Positions 9,087 to 17,390 of a DNA stretch of 64,000 bases are shown here, in pieces. Position numbers and translations under genes: made by a program. The notes beneath the pieces are model-generated. The model made no database searches. It worked only from the letters and a program-made list of their open reading frames with translations, and was not told the DNA's origin. This DNA is from an uncultured Chloracidobacterium sp. GTDB taxonomy: Bacteria; Acidobacteriota; Blastocatellia; Pyrinomonadales; Pyrinomonadaceae. Location: the NCBI GenBank assembly GCA_936914845.1, contig CAKZGE010000004.1, forward strand, positions 124,001 to 188,000. Reading direction: 5' to 3'. Positions within the stretch are counted from its first letter, which is position 1; each line of letters opens with the position of its first letter.

Positions 9087-10421
9087 GTGGGCAAGGCATT
9101 TTTAAGCAGATCGCTATACATTCTAGGGTTGACCGTCGTTTTCGCCGCGTTGGCGGCAGCGCAAACGAGCCCGGCGGATCAGGTGACCGAATTTGAAGTG
9201 AACGGAATGAAGGTGCTGGTAAAACGGCGCCCTTCGGCACCAACGGTTGCCGGCGGCATATATATCCGCGGCGGTTCGCGCAACCTGACAGAAAAGGACC
9301 AGGGGATCGAAAGCCTGATGCTTGCTTCGGCAACAGATGCGGGAACGAAGTTCTCGCGGGCACAGGTGCGGCGGGAACTTTCACGCACCGGCAGTGCGAT
9401 CAGCGGAGCTTCAAATCGTGATTTCGGGGCGATCGCATTTGCCACAACCCGGCCGAATTTTGATCGTGTCTGGGACATTTTTACCGACGTGGTGTTGACC
9501 CCGGCATTTGACAGCGCCGATATCGAACGCAACCGAACGCAGCTCCAGACCGGATTGCGCGAAGCGGAAACGAGCCCTGAAAGTGCGTTGCAATCGAACA
9601 TCGACCGGATCATCTATGCCGGGCACCCATACGCCAACGACCCGTCCGGGACACCCGCCACGCTCGCCTCGCTGACACCGGAGCAGATCAAGGCATATCA
9701 TAAGCGGGTGATGCAGACCTCGCAGCTGTTGATGGTTTTTGTCGGCGATCTTGACCCCGCGGACATGAAGGCCCGCATTACCAAAGCGTTCGGTCAACTG
9801 CCGCGTGGGAATTATGTTGATCGGCCGGCCGCACCGCTGCAATTTACAAAACCGACCGTGAATGTGATCGCCCGCCCCGGGCTTCCGACCAATTATATTG
9901 AAGGGGTATTTGCCGCTCCTTCTCTTGCCGACCCGGATTATTACCCTATGCGGATAGCAATGGCCGTTCTGCAATCCCTGGTCTATCAGGAAGTTCGCGT
10001 TCGGCGGCAGCTTTCCTATGCCCCGGGAGCCGAAATGGACAATTACCAAGCCAATACGGCCAATATAACGGTCACTTCGACGGATGCAAACCAATCGGTG
10101 GAGGTGATGCTCGAACAGATGCAGTTTCTCCGCGAACGGACGCTTTTAGACGAGGTGTTGGGCGAGATAGCGGACAATTTTCTGACGACCTACTATCTCG
10201 GTCAGGAAACAAGTGCGGCACAGGCTGCTGAACTTGCCCGTTATGAACTGATCGGCGGCGGGTGGCGGAACAGCTTTGAATTCATCAACAAAATGCATCA
10301 GGTGACGGGCAGGGACGTAAATGCGGTCGCGAACAAATATATGAAAGACCTGCGGTTTGTTGTGGTCGGTGACCCAAAAGCCGTAAACGAAAGCGTGTTT
10401 TTAAAGAGTACCGCAAATTGA
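9087..10421 (+). CDS. Secreted M16 family peptidase-like protein (inactive partner)
   Basis: A 444-residue protein with a signal peptide (ILGLTVVFAALAAAQ). It follows the M16 fold: GMKVLVKRRPSAPTVAGGIYIRGGS, a fourfold-like helix region, and LLMVFVGDLDPADMKARITKAFGQLP. At the position of the zinc motif it reads QGIESL instead of HxxEH, so it should not bind zinc or cleave peptides. The GTG start immediately follows the stop of the active M16 gene, implying co-translation and a heterodimer, as in other paired bacterial M16 peptidases. The next gene (phage-type repressor) begins only 15 bases downstream, which marks the edge of the prophage-like island. Confidence 0.87.
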   Translation: MGKAFLSRSLYILGLTVVFAALAAAQTSPADQVTEFEVNGMKVLVKRRPSAPTVAGGIYIRGGSRNLTEKDQGIESLMLASATDAGTKFSRAQVRRELSRTGSAISGASNRDFGAIAFATTRPNFDRVWDIFTDVVLTPAFDSADIERNRTQLQTGLREAETSPESALQSNIDRIIYAGHPYANDPSGTPATLASLTPEQIKAYHKRVMQTSQLLMVFVGDLDPADMKARITKAFGQLPRGNYVDRPAAPLQFTKPTVNVIARPGLPTNYIEGVFAAPSLADPDYYPMRIAMAVLQSLVYQEVRVRRQLSYAPGAEMDNYQANTANITVTSTDANQSVEVMLEQMQFLRERTLLDEVLGEIADNFLTTYYLGQETSAAQAAELARYELIGGGWRNSFEFINKMHQVTGRDVNAVANKYMKDLRFVVVGDPKAVNESVFLKSTAN

Positions 10422-10436
10422 ACAGGGAAAACGCTT

Positions 10437-10985
10437 GTGGAAGAGAATTTTCAGCAGAGACTAGGAAGGCTTTTTGACAACGCTTCGATGGCGGTGATCG
10501 CCCGGCGTCTCGGCATTCCGCATGCTACGGTGCGCAACTATTTTGGCGGTCGGCTGCCGTCGCCCGATGTGCTGATAAAGATCGCGAATGAAACCAATGC
10601 TTCGATCAACTGGCTTTTGACCGGAACCGGCGAGATGTACGCTCAGTACAGCACTTCGCCCGACGCTCTCGGCAAATTGTTCGACCGCCGCATCGAAGAG
10701 GTCGTGGAACGAAAGCTCGCCGAACGTTTTGCCGCCGTCGGCGAAATACAGGAATTGGGTGTTGCCGATGCGGCGCCGGATTTTGATATTGAAAAGGCGT
10801 TGCTTGATAATGACGATCCACACGGCGTGATGAGCGAATGGTTCAAATTTGACGGCCGCCAATATCCGCAGGACTATGGTGTGATATTTTTTCGCGGTTG
10901 GGAAAGTTTTAGCTTCGAGGAAAAGCTTGATGCCGTTCGCGACGCTAAAAAGGTGCTTGACCGCAGTCTTCGCAGCCGAACATAG
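10437..10985 (+). CDS. CI-type phage repressor-like HTH protein
   Basis: A 182-residue cytoplasmic DNA-binding protein. The N-terminus matches the bacteriophage CI repressor HTH family: MAVIARRLGIPHATVRNYFGGR (about 18-39) is the helix-turn-helix, followed by SPDVLIKIANETNASINWLLTGTGE, typical of CI-like and XRE regulators. The C-terminal half is acidic and has no Ser-Lys autopeptidase motif, so it does not look self-cleaving like lambda CI. The ImmA/IrrE-type protease gene just downstream is the likely means of inactivation, as in ImmR/ImmA pairs. The start is GTG with AGGGA upstream. It probably represses the central divergent region of the island (inference). Confidence 0.82.
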   Translation: MEENFQQRLGRLFDNASMAVIARRLGIPHATVRNYFGGRLPSPDVLIKIANETNASINWLLTGTGEMYAQYSTSPDALGKLFDRRIEEVVERKLAERFAAVGEIQELGVADAAPDFDIEKALLDNDDPHGVMSEWFKFDGRQYPQDYGVIFFRGWESFSFEEKLDAVRDAKKVLDRSLRSRT

Positions 10986-11045
10986 AGATTGAGCATTTCC
11001 CATCCGGCATGATACAATATTCACGGATGAAATGTTGTATCAGCT

Positions 11046-11495
11046 ATGCACTTCTTTCGCAATAGAATTTTCAGATCCTGCAGCAATTGGAATTTCCGCG
11101 CATTGACGGAAGAAGATTTTTACGCCCTTTGCCGCAAGCATAAGATCGTAGCAGAGGAAATGCCGCTGCGAACCAACGGCTTTTATTACAGTCTTCTCGG
11201 CAAGCATTACATTGTGGTAGATAGCCGTTTAAGCGGCCACGAAAAGCTGTTTGTGATGTTTCACGAATTGGCGCATTTTCTGCTGCATGTGCCGGATGAA
11301 GGCGTAACGGCAAATTTTCATGGTGTCGGTAAGCGGACACGAAAAGAAAGCGAGGCAGATGCTTTTGCTTTGTGCGCCTTGATACCGAAGAAATGGATCG
11401 AAACTCGTCTGCCGGCGGAATTGATCGCTGAAGAGGGTTTGCCGCCGGAATATGTCGAGCAGCGGACGGCGATCTATCAACAGTACGGAATGTGA
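11046..11495 (+). CDS. ImmA/IrrE family metallopeptidase
   Basis: A 149-residue protein with the family zinc motif HELAHFLLH (HExxH at about 73-77). The following KESEADAFALCALIP segment supplies the third ligand Glu and the usual ExxAdxFA helix. The family cleaves XRE-type repressors to trigger excision or a stress response. The repressor gene immediately upstream is the natural substrate, and the length is normal for a single-domain ImmA. The ATG at 11046 was kept because the other upstream ATGs are in frames that close. No strong ribosome site is visible. Confidence 0.87.
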   Translation: MHFFRNRIFRSCSNWNFRALTEEDFYALCRKHKIVAEEMPLRTNGFYYSLLGKHYIVVDSRLSGHEKLFVMFHELAHFLLHVPDEGVTANFHGVGKRTRKESEADAFALCALIPKKWIETRLPAELIAEEGLPPEYVEQRTAIYQQYGM

Positions 11496-11630
11496 ATCCG
11501 CCGCCGAAAGATACAATTCATCAAAATAGCCTTTTTTTCCAGCAAAAATAAAAATCTCTTTACGTCCGAATAAACGGGGCGTATCATCGTCTCTGAAGTT
11601 TATTTTGACAGAAAAAAGGATTGCCCATAT

Positions 11631-12116
11631 ATGTCGATATTTGTGGTTCATGACGTGCCGCTGATGTATCAGAAATCGGACGGTGTTTGTTGGTATGCGA
11701 GCGCTCGCATGCTTTATACCTGGGGATCAAAGACAAAACGCGGCGCGATGACCAATCCGGCCAACGACCCTGGGTATTTTCAGCGTTATATGAACAACGG
11801 CGACGTGGATTCGAGCCAGAATTGGCACGTTGCGCAGCAGTTCAATATGAAGAAGCATGAAACGCTTCCGCAGGATTTTCAGGGGCTGAAGGAATTTTTG
11901 ACTAGATACGGGCCGGTTTGGTCGGGTATCAAAAAGAACTGGGACGGTTTCGACCATGGCCATGTCGTCGTTATAACGGGCGTTGCGGAAACGGGTGTTC
12001 AGATCCATGACCCGGAACCGGTGATGCGCGGAACGGTGCGCTGGCTGACGTGGGAGCAATTCAAAACAGCCGTCAATGCGCAAAGCGGAAATCCGCAGTT
12101 TTTGACGGCCGCTTGA
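11631..12116 (+). CDS. Papain-like (C39/C70-type) cysteine peptidase
   Basis: A 161-residue protein without signal peptide. The order of residues is that of small papain-fold peptidases: Cys20 in QKSDGVCWYAS, His111 in DHGHVVVITGV, and Asp127 in VQIHDPEPV. AAGGA ten bases before the ATG is a good ribosome site. It ends 20 bases from the convergent portal gene. A role in the island is not obvious. It could be a prohead-type protease, a lysis or anti-host factor, or cargo. Similar folds occur in secreted effectors and in peptide-cleaving transporter domains. The fold call is fairly sure; the role is open. Confidence 0.7.
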   Translation: MSIFVVHDVPLMYQKSDGVCWYASARMLYTWGSKTKRGAMTNPANDPGYFQRYMNNGDVDSSQNWHVAQQFNMKKHETLPQDFQGLKEFLTRYGPVWSGIKKNWDGFDHGHVVVITGVAETGVQIHDPEPVMRGTVRWLTWEQFKTAVNAQSGNPQFLTAA

Positions 12117-12135
12117 GAAACATTTTCTTCGACAT

Positions 12136-13404
12136 TTATGCTTCAACTTCTTCCATGCCGTATCCGGCTTCCTGCAAAGCAGCTCGTGCCGGAAGTCCGA
12201 TGCGGCGTTTAAGCAGGATGTTTTCCAATCTTTCGCGGTCAGAAAGCTGAATGGCGTCTTCCCAACGAGGATTTATCTCAATGCCGCGGCCGCAACCGGC
12301 GATCTGCAGGGCAAAAGACATCACATCGGACCAGACCTGTCCGAAACACCTTTGGCGGTCGCTAACTTTGGCGATAAAGCGGGTTTCGGCCTTTTTTATC
12401 GATTCGCCGGAAGGCACACCTTTCACTTGCGGCATCAGATAGTACAGCGGGGTGCCGGTAACGCTGGCCATATCCATTCGAAATCCATCTTTTACTTTGA
12501 GAAATTGGTCGAGATCGGCGGCATCGAAATCGCCGAATTTCGCATTCGGGTTGTCAGTTATCCAAAGGTGTTCAACGCCCGAATTAAAAGGCTTGATCGG
12601 TTTGCCGTCGGTGTCCACTTCAAATTCGATGCCTGCTGCCCAACGTTGGCGATAGGCGGAGAATTCCATTGCGACGAGCATGTCCAGAACGGATTTGTTC
12701 AACCCATCTTGGATCGGAATGGCGGCGGCCAGCTCAGAACGGCCAAGGGAACCGAGATCCGCGTTATTGCCAAAATGAAAGACGGGAACGATGTCGTACG
12801 GATTGTCGATAATGCTCTGTTCCGCAAGCGGCTGAAATTCGTTGTGTTCGGGCAGTCCGGAGCCGCTGGCGGCGTTTGATACATAGCGTTCAATGCGGTC
12901 CCGATAGAACATATTGAGCCGTATGCTGCCGCGCGTTTGCCAATATTTGGCGGCAGAAATGATGCGTCCGGGCCTTTCTTCGTCATACACCACGCACATA
13001 TTCGCCGCCTTGTGTGGAAATATCGCCGGTTCGCCCGTTTCGTCCGGCCAAACGACCACATAGGCATCGCCGCTCAAGATCGCCTCTTTATGAACCTCGG
13101 CGGAGCGAAGCGGCATGCGACATCGCCGCCAAATGCTTGCTGCGGCCGACGCGGCCGAAGCACCGCGGTCACCGCCCTGGCCGGAAACACCAAAACCTGT
13201 GACCTGCAGACGGTCTTTCAATGCGTCGCAGATCGCCGGACACAGATTCATCGCGAATTCGCGAAACAGTGCACCGAAGGTGTTTTGAAACTTTTCGGAT
13301 GCAAAGGCAAGATTGTGATCGCCATTGTAATAGCGAAGCGGCAAAGCATAACGGCGGTTGTTTTTGCGAAATTGTTCGAGCGCATTGCGTATATCATCAT
13401 TCAT
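12136..13404 (-). CDS. Phage portal protein (SPP1 gp6-like)
   Basis: A 422-residue protein. It reads like SPP1-type portals: an N-terminal helical part with LPLRYYNGDHNL and PAICDALKDRLQVTGFG, a beta-rich wing (GDAYVVVWPDETGEPAIFPH; AAKYWQ...IRLNMFYRDRIERY), then VPVFHFGNN and a long helical stem around DGLNKSVLDMLVAMEFSAYRQRWAAG. Near the C-terminus SGESIKKAETRFIAKV matches the region preceding the crown. Portals form the dodecameric ring at the capsid vertex through which the terminase pumps DNA. It is the last gene of the leftward operon, 19 bases after the terminase, and its stop faces the cysteine peptidase gene. Confidence 0.85.
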   Translation of the reverse strand: MNDDIRNALEQFRKNNRRYALPLRYYNGDHNLAFASEKFQNTFGALFREFAMNLCPAICDALKDRLQVTGFGVSGQGGDRGASAASAAASIWRRCRMPLRSAEVHKEAILSGDAYVVVWPDETGEPAIFPHKAANMCVVYDEERPGRIISAAKYWQTRGSIRLNMFYRDRIERYVSNAASGSGLPEHNEFQPLAEQSIIDNPYDIVPVFHFGNNADLGSLGRSELAAAIPIQDGLNKSVLDMLVAMEFSAYRQRWAAGIEFEVDTDGKPIKPFNSGVEHLWITDNPNAKFGDFDAADLDQFLKVKDGFRMDMASVTGTPLYYLMPQVKGVPSGESIKKAETRFIAKVSDRQRCFGQVWSDVMSFALQIAGCGRGIEINPRWEDAIQLSDRERLENILLKRRIGLPARAALQEAGYGMEEVEA

Positions 13405-13423
13405 ATAGATACTAGATTCCTTT

Positions 13424-14767
13424 TTACGAAATAAATTTTACGGTGCCTTTTTGGCGTAGCGAACTGACCGCCAGACTGATCGCATCTACCTGGTCATCGT
13501 GCTTATCGCCTTTGCCGGTAAACCGACAGACCTCGTCGAGCAGGTCATCGTTCCAAGGACCGCGAACGATCACGATCTTTCCTGCTTCAGCCAAGTTCGC
13601 CCAGCTAAGCGAGCGTGTGAATTTGTCCCCGTCAACATTTGCAGAACGCAGCGGAACACCGGCAACGCGTGCCTCGCGACGGAGATCCTGAACGAATGCC
13701 TTGCCGTGCAGGGCATTTTCGATAACGTGAGCGGTATTTTTTTCTTCGACCATCCGCTCGATGACATATCGCCGCTGGTCGGGATATTCCATTCGCCGCC
13801 GCATGCCGCCCGCGATGTAAAGTTCGCCTGCGGAACCGAAGGCGCAGCGGAAAGAGGCGGTGTGGTCCGCCGAAGTTTCGGTGGAAACTGCGAGATCGTA
13901 TGCCCGCACCCAGCGCAGGCCGTCCGGTTCGCATTCGACGAATCGGGTGAACCACTTTCGCTTGAACAAACCGCCCTCGAGCGGAAAAGGCCGCTGCTGA
14001 TAGAGTGCGGCGAAGGAATACGAACCGAGCTGCCGACGGATCTCGTTAAGACGCTTTTCGCTGAAGCGGTTAGGGCACAACGCCTTTCCGGGCGAGCGGC
14101 CGAGCGGGTCGGAAAAGCCTTGTTCGGCAAGAGCGGCAAAGCTGACAATTTCCCATTTCTCGCGGTCGGCCGCGGCGGCTTTCAATATTCGCCCGGCCAA
14201 GTCGTCATCATGCCAACGGGTTTGAATAAGCACGATCGAACCGGCGGGTTCGAGCCGGGTGTAGATGTCGTCGTTGAACCATTCCCAGGTTCGGTCGCGA
14301 AAGACCTCGCTTTCCGCTTGAGCCCGATTCTTGACCGGGTCGTCGATAATGATCAATGAAGCGCCGAAACCGGTGATGCCGCCGCCGACACCGACCGCCC
14401 GAACCCCACCGCCGGCTTCGGTTTCCCATTCTTCGGCTCCGCGGCGTTGTTTAGACAGCAGAATGCGGGGTTCGAGAAGTCGGCGAACCTTGCGTGAAAA
14501 GCGATTCGCCAGTTTTTGGGCGTAGGAGCCGATAATGATGTTCAAGGCCGGATCGTTCTCAAGCCGCCAAGCCGCATAACGGACGGTCAAAGTTTCGCTT
14601 TTGAAATGCCGCGGCGGCATGAACACCATCAATCGGCGGATCTTGCCGGTCGTCAAGGCATCAAGCCGACGAAAAAGATAGGTTTGATAGCGATAGTTCC
14701 AATTCCACATTGGGGTCGTGAGCTTCAGCCATTGTCGAAAGGGCGGAACCGGCCGCGGCTCATTCAT
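13424..14767 (-). CDS. Phage terminase large subunit
   Basis: A 447-residue packaging ATPase/nuclease. A Walker A-like P-loop MPPRHFKSE (about 50-58) and a Walker B LIIIDDP (about 138-144) define the motor. VLIQTRWHDDDLAGRIL is the typical coupling segment. The RNase-H-like nuclease follows, with acidic residues in RAYDLAVSTETSADHTAS and near the end in GDKHDDQVDAIS. The length suits a short P22/T4-like large terminase. The start ATG overlaps the stop of the preceding gene (ATGA). No small terminase subunit is seen next to it, which is unusual. With the portal downstream it could package DNA into capsids. Confidence 0.93.
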   Translation of the reverse strand: MNEPRPVPPFRQWLKLTTPMWNWNYRYQTYLFRRLDALTTGKIRRLMVFMPPRHFKSETLTVRYAAWRLENDPALNIIIGSYAQKLANRFSRKVRRLLEPRILLSKQRRGAEEWETEAGGGVRAVGVGGGITGFGASLIIIDDPVKNRAQAESEVFRDRTWEWFNDDIYTRLEPAGSIVLIQTRWHDDDLAGRILKAAAADREKWEIVSFAALAEQGFSDPLGRSPGKALCPNRFSEKRLNEIRRQLGSYSFAALYQQRPFPLEGGLFKRKWFTRFVECEPDGLRWVRAYDLAVSTETSADHTASFRCAFGSAGELYIAGGMRRRMEYPDQRRYVIERMVEEKNTAHVIENALHGKAFVQDLRREARVAGVPLRSANVDGDKFTRSLSWANLAEAGKIVIVRGPWNDDLLDEVCRFTGKGDKHDDQVDAISLAVSSLRQKGTVKFIS

Positions 14768-15261
14768 TTAAGTACGGCAACCACTGCCGCTCCGATAAGT
14801 ATGCCGGTTATCTGTTTCCATGCCGAGGGCTTTCTGGCGCGTAAAGCTTCGGCAAGCTTTTCTTGACTGCGAATGACGGCGTCGCGGGCGGCGATCGCAT
14901 CGTCCTTCGCGGCGAGAGCTGTGCGGAGTGCTTCGTTTTCCCGGCGACGGGTCTCATCCAGCTCGGCCAAAAGCCGTACGGACCGCGATTCCGTAGCCAA
15001 CCTTTCGCGCAGTGCGGCATTTTCTGTTTCCAAGGCGGCGGTCAATTTTCGCTGGGCATCAAGTTCGTCCGCTGTGTGTGCACAGGCCGAAATTATTTGG
15101 GAACAGGAAATGGAGCGATCATTTGCCGCAGGGATAGCCGATGTTTTCGAGGCGTCGGCAGAGTTCGTCGGCGGTAATGTCGATTGGGCGAAGCTGTCTG
15201 ATGCGAATAACATCAGCACGAGCGGAAGCAGCATTAAGGGTGATCTTTTTAAGTTCTTCAT
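14764..15261 (-). CDS. Exported coiled-coil protein, spanin-like, overlapping the upstream gene
   Basis: A 165-residue protein with signal peptide (SPLMLLPLVLMLFASDSFAQS), a long Ala/Glu/Arg coiled coil (about 65-140, starting DAQRKLTAALETENAALRE) and a C-terminal hydrophobic segment (ITGILIGAAVVAVL). Its first 143 bases lie inside the 3' part of the preceding gene in a different frame, the arrangement known from Rz/Rz1 spanin pairs. Unlike Rz1 it has no lipobox cysteine after the signal sequence. The operon position (endolysin, holin-like, coiled-coil membrane protein, this gene) supports a role in disrupting the outer membrane at lysis. That function is inferred. Confidence 0.65.
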   Translation of the reverse strand: MKNLKRSPLMLLPLVLMLFASDSFAQSTLPPTNSADASKTSAIPAANDRSISCSQIISACAHTADELDAQRKLTAALETENAALRERLATESRSVRLLAELDETRRRENEALRTALAAKDDAIAARDAVIRSQEKLAEALRARKPSAWKQITGILIGAAVVAVLK

Positions 15262-15514
15262 CTTGTCTATCGGCCAAAATGCGAATGTCGGCCAAATTCT
15301 CCTCTAAAAATTCGATCTTGATGCGGAAATGCTCCGCCAGCTTTTCTTTTTCTGCGGCGCGAGCGTCGGCAGATCTTTGAGCCGCTCGGGCAGCATCCAC
15401 GGCCGCCTCTAGTTTTGCCATTCGGCGGGTGGAGACGGCATCGGCGAGCAGCAAGGCTGCGGCGAGCAATATTGCACCGGCGATGGCGACATAGATCAAG
15501 TTTTCTCTATTCAT
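15119..15514 (-). CDS. Inner-membrane coiled-coil protein, Rz (i-spanin)-like
   Basis: A 131-residue protein with one N-terminal membrane helix (LIYVAIAGAILLAAALLLAD) and a long periplasmic coiled coil (about 28-100), ending with two cysteines (ADELCRRL, GYPCGK). This is the layout of lambda Rz. The start at 15514 was chosen over an upstream in-frame ATG because AAGGAGG lies seven bases before it. The start overlaps the stop region of the holin-like gene by 8 bases. The next gene begins within its 3' third in another frame, as in nested spanin genes. Confidence 0.65.
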   Translation of the reverse strand: MNRENLIYVAIAGAILLAAALLLADAVSTRRMAKLEAAVDAARAAQRSADARAAEKEKLAEHFRIKIEFLEENLADIRILADRQDEELKKITLNAASARADVIRIRQLRPIDITADELCRRLENIGYPCGK

Positions 15515-15719
15515 CGCGTTCCTCCTTTGCGGCTGCGGTGCCGGCCCGCCGCCGGATATACAGTTGCAGAGCGACATCGACCGCTTTGCCGGCCGCGAAG
15601 AAGATCATCGGCAGCACAATGGCCGAAAATATCGATATCAATGTTTGGGTTTCGACCGCAGAAAGAACCGCGGCGGACGAACTGGCCCACGCCAGCACTA
15701 CATTTTTTAGGTCGTTCAT
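15507..15719 (-). CDS. Small membrane protein, holin-like
   Basis: A 70-residue protein with two hydrophobic stretches: NVVLAWASSSAAVLSAV (weak) and LISIFSAIVLPMIFFAAGKAVDVAL. A short charged C-terminus follows (RRRAG...KEERDE), as in many class II holins. Its ATG overlaps the stop of the endolysin gene (ATGA), so the two are co-translated. Size, topology and position between an endolysin and spanin-like genes argue for a pore-former that releases the endolysin. Sequence alone does not prove it. Confidence 0.6.
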   Translation of the reverse strand: MNDLKNVVLAWASSSAAVLSAVETQTLISIFSAIVLPMIFFAAGKAVDVALQLYIRRRAGTAAAKEERDE

Positions 15720-16849
15720 TTGGCAATTCCTCCTTTTTTGGCTGCTTCACGAATTTGCCCGAGCGTTATCTGTCGATATAGGTAAGCCAATAGAAAGACG
15801 GCCGCAATGATCGCCACAACAAGCCATAGTTCTTTCGGCAGGCCGATCAAAAATGAGATGACCGCCCAGACACTTTGCCAGATAGAACCGATAATGGTGG
15901 TCCACAGCGACTTTGCCGCATCGCTTCGGCGGGCAACGGTCCGCACGACCGCTTCGACGCGATCATAGACCGCGGCTGCTCCATTGACCTTGCGCTCTAT
16001 CGTTTCTAGGTGGCTCGTAAATGGTTCCGACGGCTGAGCTTGTTTGGGCGGGGCCGAAACGTCATTTCGGCTGCCGGCGGACGGTTGCGGACTTGATGCA
16101 GCATTTGCATGAATATCGGGCGAGAGCTCAGCCGTCGAAAGCTTGAGATCTTTATCTGTCAGCAAATATCCGTTGACCCTTAAGGGAAGTTCCAATTCCC
16201 AGCGTCCGGTCATGATCTGGTTCAAATAGAAAGCCGGCCGCAACGCGGTGACCCGCAACCGCGGAATGCTTTTAAGCCATTCGAGCCGTGTGCGGACATA
16301 AGCGGTTATCCAAACCTTTTCAAATTCAATAGTTCCGGGAACATATCCGCTTATACGAATACGATCGCGGATCTTTTCCCAAGAACCGTGGACCATCGAA
16401 TCGAAGACAACCGCCAGAGATAGCGGAAGTGTGAAATTGGACCCGCGGCAGGCGTCGATCGCCGGCAGTAGATAGCGATCCATTGCGACGCTGTTCTGAG
16501 CCGTTTTCATTTCGGCGGTGAGCCCGGCGGCGGCGAGTGCTTTTTTAAATCTCGCATTTGCAGCCATCGCGGCAATGGCCATTGGTGTGCGGACGCGCAG
16601 CCGGGCAAGTTCACCTTCGAATACGAACCGCCCGACCGCTCCGCCGCGTTCCAGATATTCTTCGATCACTGCCTGCAGAGAGCCGGAACGATGGGTAAAT
16701 TGGCAAATGCCATACGAAATACCGGCTCCGTCATTCAATACCGCAACCGTTGAATAGCTGCCGAACGGCCGTGAGGTCTCAAATATGTTCACGATGGCGA
16801 GAGCTTTATTTTTGGCTAGATTGGTAAAGGTCATAGTCTTTTGTTTCAT
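15716..16849 (-). CDS. Phage endolysin-like GH46 (chitosanase-family) protein with C-terminal membrane anchor
   Basis: A 377-residue protein. The N-terminal 230 residues resemble glycoside hydrolase family 46. Glu24 in NIFETSRPFGSY and Asp40 in LNDGAGISYGICQF have the spacing of the catalytic Glu/Asp pair, and the end of the domain has the typical TGRWELELPLRVNGYLL. A Pro/Ser-rich linker follows, then an amphipathic helix and one strong membrane helix (LWLVVAIIAAVFLLAYLY) near the C-terminus. Phage enzymes of this family may cut peptidoglycan glycan strands. The start at 16849 is chosen by domain fit; longer in-frame extensions run antisense to the HTH gene. The first gene of the lysis/packaging operon. 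Confidence 0.65.
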   Translation of the reverse strand: MKQKTMTFTNLAKNKALAIVNIFETSRPFGSYSTVAVLNDGAGISYGICQFTHRSGSLQAVIEEYLERGGAVGRFVFEGELARLRVRTPMAIAAMAANARFKKALAAAGLTAEMKTAQNSVAMDRYLLPAIDACRGSNFTLPLSLAVVFDSMVHGSWEKIRDRIRISGYVPGTIEFEKVWITAYVRTRLEWLKSIPRLRVTALRPAFYLNQIMTGRWELELPLRVNGYLLTDKDLKLSTAELSPDIHANAASSPQPSAGSRNDVSAPPKQAQPSEPFTSHLETIERKVNGAAAVYDRVEAVVRTVARRSDAAKSLWTTIIGSIWQSVWAVISFLIGLPKELWLVVAIIAAVFLLAYLYRQITLGQIREAAKKGGIAK

Positions 16850-16852
16850 TTG

Positions 16853-16869
16853 TGCAACAAAATATTGCA
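16853..16869. promoter_or_regulatory. Inverted repeat in the divergent control region of the island
   Basis: TGCAA, 7-base spacer, TTGCA, just upstream of the endolysin start. The 16850-17072 gap separates the leftward lysis/packaging block from the rightward capsid block, so an operator for the island repressor is expected here. No clear consensus promoter could be assigned and the site was not seen elsewhere. Confidence 0.3.
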
Positions 16870-17072
16870 AATGATATATTCGTTTGATAAAGTGAAACGA
16901 CCGGGGCGAAATTGGGCGACAGTGCCGAGGGCTTCGATATTCGCCGCTTACGCATCGCCCGGCCAAAACCAGAATACGCAGAAGCCCGATAACTTGATAT
17001 ATTGATCGGAAAGCTCGGTAAGCTTTGATATGGAAAAGACAAGAACGAAGACTACGCAAGGAAAGAAAGAGT

Positions 17073-17297
17073 ATGAAACAAATATTTGATTTTGTGCCGC
17101 GGCCGAAGATACGGCTCGGCGAGATCGAGAGACTGATCCGAAAGCATCGGATCATCACGCCGCCGCTTTCGAGACAGGCATTGATAAAGATGTGCGAAGA
17201 CGGGACGTTTGAGACATGCGGCACGCGCCCAACTTCGGTAGGGTGGCTGGTTTACGAGGACTCCTTTGTCGAATGGGTTCGCGCTCTGGACGAATAG
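17073..17297 (+). CDS. Small HTH (excisionase/MerR-type) protein
   Basis: A 74-residue basic protein. The core LSRQALIKMCEDGTFETCG, followed by GWLVYEDSFVEWVRALDE, matches the layout of excisionase-type helix-turn-helix domains: a recognition helix, a Gly turn, a wing, and an aromatic 'x-ed-F-x-W-x-x-x-L' end. The start at 17073 has AAGGAAAG upstream. It is the first gene of the rightward capsid block and diverges from the endolysin operon, so it is a candidate regulator of the switch between the two blocks. It might alternatively serve as a DNA-binding small terminase substitute (speculative). Confidence 0.6.
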   Translation: MKQIFDFVPRPKIRLGEIERLIRKHRIITPPLSRQALIKMCEDGTFETCGTRPTSVGWLVYEDSFVEWVRALDE

Positions 17298-17390
17298 ACC
17301 GCTTTTTACGCTTCGTGCGTAACGTTCGGACCACCATTTGGCAGGCCGTCGGAGCGGAGTAATCTCGATAACTGCATGGAGGTAGAAACA

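Noticed and set aside
16850..17224. Extended N-terminus of the endolysin (start at 17224)
   Set aside because: It would run antisense through the HTH gene at 17073-17297 and gives an Arg/Ser/Cys-rich, unlikely leader.
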